Shown: positions 8,908-14,073 of the stretch, piece after piece
How positions within the stretch are numbered: position 1 is the first letter of the stretch
Layout: every line of letters begins with the position of its first letter
Source of the DNA: Monoraphidium neglectum
Lineage: Eukaryota; Chlorophyta; Chlorophyceae; Sphaeropleales; Selenastraceae
DNA: 14,073 nt
Assembly (NCBI RefSeq): GCF_000611645.1
Contig: NW_014012263.1
Location: 1,071 to 15,143 of the forward strand
Direction: 5' to 3'
The notes under the pieces: model-generated
Databases searched by the model: none
Told to the model about the DNA's origin: nothing
The model's input: only the letters and a program-made list of their open reading frames with translations
Program-made: the position numbers and the translations under genes

Positions 8908-11590
8908 CTACAGCAGCAGCTGCAGCGCCGCACGCGCCGCGTCGCGGCCGCTGGCCCACGCGTCGGACGCGCGCGGGCCCAGACACCTGCGGGTGTGGCG
9001 GCGCGCGCCGCGTGCGAGCAGCAGGCTCCTTGTGAGGTGCTGGGCAGGGGCTCCATACAAGGCGGCCCCGCAGGCAGGCACAACGCAATCAGCGCGCGCG
9101 TGCCGGCCATGGTGTAATGCATACAGCGGGCTGCCCGGCGCGCCCCGCGGCGCTGCCGGGGTGCCGCTTCGCCGGCTGCGAGCCGCGCGGCGCGCGCTCA
9201 CCAGTCGCCGCAGGCCGCAATGCGGTTGGGCTTGTCAAGCACGAAAGCGCCGCTGCTGCCCTGCAGGCCTTCCACCGGCTGCGGCTTCCGCGGGTTGAGC
9301 GGGTAGCTGCGGCGCGGGCGGCGGCGGGGCGCGGGCGGCGGCAGTTGGTCGAGGGGGACCGCCGATCAGGAGAAGGGTCGGCCAGCGGGAGGGGAAGGCG
9401 AGACGATGGATGCTGCAGGGCAGCGCAGCGGCTCGCGCAGAGCTGCTGCAAGCCGAAAGCAGGTGTTGCAGCAAGCAGGACGCCGCGTCTTTCCTGCTGC
9501 CCTCCCGTGCTTGGATGAAATCGCATCACGGCAGGCACCCACTCGCACCCCATGGCCTGTCCGCCACTCACGCGTTGCTCCAGGCGTGCGCTTCCAAATA
9601 CAAGACGTCCTCCTCCGTCACGGCGCCCGCGCCCCCGCCGCTGCCGCTGCCGCTGCCGCCGCCGCCGCCCTGCGCCGCCGCCAAGAAGGCCGCAAGCAAC
9701 TCCCGCGCGACCGCGTCCCGCGGCGCCCCCGCGCGCGCGTTGCTCCAGTCTGGGGCCGCGTGCGCGACCCAGGCCTCCGCGCAGCCGGGCGGCAGCTGCC
9801 GGCCGGGTTTCGAGGAGTCGCGGGCCAGCCATGCTATGGCTGCGGCGGGGGCCTCGCTGCCGCTGATGTCGTCGTGGGGTTGGCTGCCGGGAGTTGTGCG
9901 GTCGACGGAAACAAGGGCACCATTAAATGGGAGGCCTGCAAATTTCAGATGGAATAGGAGGCGTTGCTAAGCTTGGGAAAATCCACACTAGTGGGGATGG
10001 CCGCTGTATCTAGGACGCGGGCAACGCAGAGGTGTGTGGCCCAGGGGACACCGTTGACGGGGCAGAGCGGTTATGTTGCCCGGTGATAGCGGGGCGATCA
10101 GCAAGATCGTGCAGGGGTCGACAGGAGCCTGAGGGTGCCAGGCCGCGCACCTATCGGCTTGGCGAGCGCGACCATGAGCGCCCAGCAGACTGGGGGGCCC
10201 CACAGTCGGAGTGGGAGGAGTGGAGATAGGGGTGGGTCCTACTGCATTGGCTGTGTTTGTGCGTGGTCCCGCAGGGGAGCTGCAGCAGGGGACGAGACAG
10301 ACGCCCAAGACCTAAAAGGCGGTTGGCCGCAAATTCGCACAACGCACGCACAAGAAGGTCAGAACATAGCATTCGGCACGCCGGCCGCACATTACACATC
10401 AGGTTGTGAGCCTGTGCGGTCACGCACCAGCTTCCCCCACATGCAGGCAGCCGCGCCCCATCTCCCCCGCAGACCCGCCGCCCAGCTCCTCCCCCCGCCC
10501 ACCGTTGGCGCGTATGTCGGCCGCGTCGCCGGCCGCCGCGTCGCTCACCCCACTCAGCAGGCGGCGCGTTGAGTTGGCGCTCATCGCCGTGACTACGGCG
10601 TCAAACTCCAGCCCAGACGCGCGAGCCCTGGCGGCAAAGGGGGGCCGGGCGAGCGCGACGCCGATGCAGTTGGGATTTCTGACCTTGCACGAGCGCCGCC
10701 GTGTATGAATGCGGCCTGTGTGAAAATGAGCGTTCCGCATGCAAGTTGGTGTGCCTCTGCCCGCCACGCCGCCAAGAGGCGCGCACAGCCATTGCGCCCA
10801 GGCGGGCGCCGCACCTCGCGGCCTCGGCGTCGCCGCCGGCCACCCTTCCGTCGAGCTGCAGCCCCCACTTGCCGCCGGGCCCGCGCCGCAGCGCCGATGC
10901 GCGCGTGCCCGTTACAATGTCGGTCCCAGGCCCCGCCACCACGGCCGCCAGCGCGCGCCCGACGGCGCTCATAGTCGGGGTGCCTACGTACAGCGCCTTG
11001 GCTGTCGGGTCGTACGGTTTGAACGACGCAGCATCGAGCGCGCCGCTGGGGCCGATGGACACGTCGCCCACGGAGCCGTCAGCGCCCCAGCGAGCAGCCA
11101 CGCCGGACGCCTCCAGATCTTTGAGCAGTGCCGCGAAGTCGGGCGCCTTTGCTGTCAAATATCTGGGGCGGCAGTTCGGTTTGAGTTCACGCTGTGCAGT
11201 TCATCAAGGTATCACGTCCGATCGCACGCTCGGCGCTGCAGGCTCGTCGTCAGCACAACCTCCATGTGGTGTCAGTGGCCCCCTTGCAGTTTTTTTACCA
11301 GTAATGCGGCATGCTTACTGCGCTCCGTGGTCGAATGTGATTGGGTGCCCGCCGCTGACGGAGGCGCGCCGCGAGCACACGCGGCCGCCGAGGCCGCGGC
11401 CCTGCTCCACCAGCGTCACCTGCACCCCAGCTTCGGACAGCTCTTTGGCAGCTGCCAGGCCAGCAAAACCGCCCCCAATAACAGCGACGCGCTTGGCAGC
11501 CATCGTGGCTGTTGCGCGGCGCATAGCAGACTGCCACCGCTGAGGTGCTGGGGCAGGTGCTCTGCGAACCGTTGCGCGCAGCTTCAGCAT
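8908..11590 (-). CDS. Renalase-like FAD/NAD(P)-binding oxidoreductase, seven exons, complete
   Basis: This is a flavoprotein of the renalase/amine-oxidase fold. Exons on the - strand: 11590-11319, 11162-10815, 10627-10503, 10189-10151, 9935-9572, 9306-9202 and 8986-8908. They join in frame into 443 residues; intron phases are 2,2,1,1,2,2. The first ~30 residues (MLKLRATVRRAPAPAPQRW) are basic and lack acidic residues, like a mitochondrial or plastid presequence. The Rossmann FAD motif is VAVIGGGFAGLAAAKE (Gly39-x-Gly41-x-x-Gly44), with Glu62 at the end of strand 2 and then GRGLGGR. FDHGAQYLT follows (86-94), typical of the renalase branch. Other family landmarks are YVGTPTMSAVGRAL, LEFDAVVTAM, CWALMVAL, AWLARDSSKPGR and ACGDWCLGPR near the end. 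Renalases act on isomeric dihydro-nicotinamides, but I infer only the fold and cofactor. A Gly/Ser-rich insert occurs near 353-367. The usual HRW motif near the C-terminus reads HAW here. Confidence 0.88.
9633..9672 (-). repeat. GGC/AGC codon repeat encoding a Gly/Ser linker in the renalase-like gene
   Basis: A run of GGC and AGC codons on the - strand encodes GGGGGSGSGSGGG within exon 5. It falls between LLAAFLAAAQ and VTEEDVLYLEAH, a surface-loop position. The reading frame is kept on both sides. Confidence 0.75.
10151..10189 (-). other. 39-base exon 4 of the renalase-like gene
   Basis: This small exon encodes CWALMVALAKPI plus the flanking split codons. It follows a CCCCCCAG acceptor and ends before GTGCGC. 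It is needed to supply the conserved Cys-Trp-Ala-Leu-Met strand, and phase 1 at both edges matches exons 3 and 5 exactly. Confidence 0.8.
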
Positions 11591-11854
11591 CGCGCGGCAC
11601 AAGCAATCGCCGACCGTTCGTGGCAGAGAGAAATTGGCCGCCACAATCGTGGCGACAATGGCTGATACAATCAAATTAGATCATTCCTGATGGAGATCAC
11701 CACGGCAGTAGTTGAATGCAGAGTTATGTCATCGAGATTGTTGCAACCCTTCAAAATAAATACACGTCAAATCAGTCGCTGCAATTGCACTGCTTACAAC
11801 TTCAAATGCTCGGCGAGGTAGGGACACAAGGTTAAGCAGTATCAGCAATTTCAA
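11591..11854. promoter_or_regulatory. Short divergent upstream region between the renalase-like gene and the next gene
   Basis: 264 bases separate two start codons pointing away from each other. The middle (about 11660-11830) is clearly AT-richer than the genes. An AAAATAAATA stretch (11754-11763) is a weak TATA-like candidate about 95 bases upstream of the + strand ATG. A shared or back-to-back promoter is inferred from the geometry. Confidence 0.4.
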
Positions 11855-13209
11855 ATGGACCAGTCGGACTTGGAGGAGGGTGAGGTGCCCGAGGAGGGCG
11901 AGGTGCCAGCCGATGGTGCCGCGGACACCGCGGTTGCAGCGCGCCCAGCCGTTGTGAGTCGAGCTGCTGACGACCCCAAGCGGCAACGAGACCAGCAGCA
12001 GCAGAAGCAGACCCTGCAGCCGCCATTGGCTCGTCACCGCAGCGGCAATGATGCCGGCGCGAGGGACGACAGCGGGCATGGCCCAGCGGCCGACAGCGAC
12101 CGTGACCGTCGCCGCGCGCGAGAGCAGTGGGAGCAGGAACGGGCCGAGCGTGAGCGGCAGCGCGCGGAGCGGGCGGCTAAGGAGAGAGCGCGGCGAGAGC
12201 GGGAGACCATTGAAGCGGACCTGACACGGCTCACGGGGCGGCTGTCATTCCAGGAAGTGCGGAGGTATGTGTCTGAATGGTCGTGTGGGTCGCTGTGTGT
12301 GCTAGCATGCTCGCACGCCTACGCGAAGCAGCAGATGCATGCATCGACATGCATGGATGGAATTCACGTATGTGCGTGCAGGTGTTGCCAGGCTGAGCAG
12401 CGGCCAGGCACTTTAGTGGGGCGGGTAGCTCCTGAACCGCGACAGCCACTTCGCCCACCTGCACCGCTGTCTGATCGTGCAACTTTTCCGCCCCTGCCCC
12501 ACGACGGCACAGCAACTTTGACGCCTCCTGCGCCAACCTGCACTCGGCTATCAAAACCCTTGACAAGCTGCTGCGCCGCATCAAGGTGCGCGGCTCGCGG
12601 CAGGGCCTACCGCTGTTGCTGCAGCCGTGCCAGCAGCGCCCGCACTGATCCTGCAATGGCACCCCGCCGCCGATCTTGTCACAGCAGTGGTCGCACGCCG
12701 CACCCTCCCGAGCGCGCCTCGTCGCTGTGTCACCCCTCCCCAACCGCCGCCCTCGGCGACCGCTCTCGGCGCGATCGCCTCGCGCAGCGCGCGAAGCACG
12801 ACGATGTCGGCCTGTACCCCGCGGCTGCTGAGCTGTCGCGCCGCATACTCGACGGCCTCAAGCACGCGCTGGTGATCTGCGGGACCAGGTGAGGCCGCGG
12901 CGGCGTGATGGCCAATAAGCGTCCCTTGTCCGGGGGCAGGGCCAACGGCGGCGGCGCAGGAGAGCGGGGGGTCGGCCGCTCCCGGCGGCCGCTGGGAGAG
13001 GACGCCGCGCCGCATGTGTACATGTGTGCGCATGGCGCGCGCGGCGGCCTCGCATGGGGTGCAAGAGGCCACGCCAGGCATCTCACGCCCAAGTGTGGTG
13101 ATTACGCACGTGCGAGTTCAAGGCACCGTCCACTTCGCCCTGCAGCTACGCAAGGACCGCAGCTCCTGCATGGATTGCAACCCTACCCACGCCTCCCTTT
13201 AGAATCTCC

Positions 13210-13240
<31 letters not shown>

Positions 13241-13384
13241 TTTATGTTGCGCGCGCACATACACAAACACACATGTACAATCACACACACACGCGCAGGC
13301 ACGCACACACATGCATGCATGCATGCATGCGTGTATGCATGCCTGCGTGTGTATGCGTGCGTGTGTGTGTGAGTGTGTGTGTGT

Positions 13385-13421
<37 letters not shown>

Positions 13422-13531
13422 TGTGATTGCATGCATGCGTGTATGCATGTATGCATGCACGCCGCTCACACATGCACATGCATACAAACACGTACACACA
13501 CACGCACGCATGCACACACGCACACGCGCAC

Positions 13532-13593
<62 letters not shown>

Positions 13594-14073
13594 ACACACA
13601 CACACACGCATGCACACCAACACACGCAAGCACATGTGCGTCCCGCTCTCGCCGCAGCTACGGCAAGCTCCACGATCTGGAGTCGGCGCGCGCGCTGATG
13701 CGGGTGGCGGTCAACTACCGCCGCAGCGTGTTTGGGGCGGCGCATGCCAGTGAGCTAGAGGACCTCATCCACGACAGCAAGTGGGTGTGGGGGGATCCGT
13801 GGCTGGGGGGTAGCGGGACTGCTGCGGCTGCAGGGTCACTGGACGGTCTGGCTGCAGGGCGCGCGGCGCAAGAGGCAGTCTCGAAGCCGGCTGGCGTGCG
13901 GCTGACCGGCGCGTGATGAGGTGACGGGCGGGTGACTGTTTGACCCGGGCGCCTCAGGGCGGTTTGCGTGTTGTGCCGCGCGTTGCAGGGAGTTCCGGGG
14001 CCTGCTGGAGAGGCAGGGTGCAGAGGCGGGCCAGCAGCAGCAGGAGGCGGCCACATTAGGCCCTGGTGTGGCA
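11855..14073 (+). CDS. Unrecognised protein with charged Arg/Glu-rich N-terminal half, six exons, runs off window
   Basis: I do not recognise the family. Proposed exons: 11855-12264, 12392-12415, 12513-12585, 12788-12888, 13658-13780, and 13989 to the window end. They give 272 residues in one frame with phases 2,2,0,2,2. The start MDQSDLEEGEVPEEGEVP is acidic with a repeated GEVPEEGEVP motif. Residues about 85-125 are a highly charged helix rich in Arg, Glu and Gln (REQWEQERAERERQRAERAA), likely a single alpha helix or coiled coil. A more globular part follows: LTRLTGRLSFQEVRRL, then NFDASCANLHSAIKTLDKLL, VGLYPAAAELSRRILDGLKH, YGKLHDLESARALMRVAV and SELEDLIHDSKEFRGLLERQ. It looks all-helical. 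The charged N-terminus resembles RNA-processing factors in composition only. Exons 1 and 5 are firm; exon 2 (24 bases) and the exon 3-4 joins rest on phase and splice motifs. Reading straight through exons 1-4 without splicing is also open, ending at 12892. Confidence 0.6.
13210..13640. repeat. Large compound CA / GT / ATGC microsatellite inside an intron
   Basis: About 430 bases of alternating purine-pyrimidine sequence lie in intron 4 (12889-13657) of the last gene. The blocks in order are CA-rich (13210-13310), ATGC tandem (13311-13331), GT (about 13359-13427), GCATGC-rich (13428-13462), and CA (about 13495-13608, with a long pure CA run at 13536-13586). The CA/GT/CA order makes the GT and second CA blocks inverted complements of each other. 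Confidence 0.92.

Noticed and set aside
9721..9745. Apparent one-base frameshift in exon 5 of the renalase-like gene
   Set aside because: It came from miscounting the gcgcgcgcg run. With the correct count the frame is continuous from DWSNARAGAPRDAV into the next segment.
12414..12428. Two in-frame TAG codons between coding-like segments, hinting at a reassigned stop codon
   Set aside because: A GT-AG intron (12416-12512) removes both and fixes the downstream frame. The renalase-like gene uses TAG as a normal stop.
13183..13916. Several open frames of His/Thr or Cys/Val repeats on both strands
   Set aside because: They are translations of the CA/GT microsatellite, which has no stops in many frames. 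They are not genes.
1..14073. Prokaryotic operon, CRISPR array, transposon, tRNA or rRNA
   Set aside because: No direct repeat-spacer pattern, inverted terminal repeats, transposase motifs or cloverleaf-like sequence was seen. The genes are spliced and monocistronic.

Overview
The window looks like nuclear DNA from a green alga (Chlorophyta, probably a core chlorophyte). It is GC-rich and densely packed with genes, and most genes are cut by many short GT-AG introns. Third codon positions are strongly G or C. Every gene whose 3' end lies inside the window and is traceable has a TGTAA poly(A) signal, the usual signal in green algae, downstream of its stop. Dinucleotide microsatellites lie in the introns. 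Nothing bacterial, viral or transposon-like was recognised. The organism call is inference from these traits and from the protein families.

Layout from left to right: (1) 25-317 (+), last exon of an Mpv17/PMP22-family membrane protein whose start is off the window. (2) 909-3305 (-), a complete MND1, the meiotic recombination cofactor that pairs with HOP2, rebuilt from eight exons including a probable first exon that is only the ATG. (3) 3513-4553 (+), an intronless low-complexity protein of 346 residues with no recognised family. (4) 5368-8544 (+), complete nine-exon SDH2, the iron-sulfur subunit of mitochondrial succinate dehydrogenase, with all three cluster motifs intact and one GC-AG intron. 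(5) 8908-11590 (-), a complete seven-exon renalase-like FAD-dependent amine oxidase family protein with a likely organelle presequence. (6) 11855-14073 (+), the first six exons of an unrecognised protein with a charged Arg/Glu-rich N-terminal half; it runs off the window and holds a large CA/TG microsatellite in an intron.

The genes mostly alternate in direction. Two head-to-head pairs (MND1 with the 346-residue gene; the renalase-like gene with the unknown gene) share short upstream regions of about 207 and 264 bases. Two tail-to-tail pairs (Mpv17-like with MND1; SDH2 with the renalase-like gene) have facing poly(A) signals. There is no sign of a shared pathway: SDH2 is mitochondrial respiration, MND1 is meiosis, and the others are membrane, redox or unknown. 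Exon models were assembled by hand from splice-site motifs, reading phase and family similarity. Exon lengths and phases close exactly for MND1, SDH2 and the renalase-like gene, which is strong internal support. The last gene's model is less certain.
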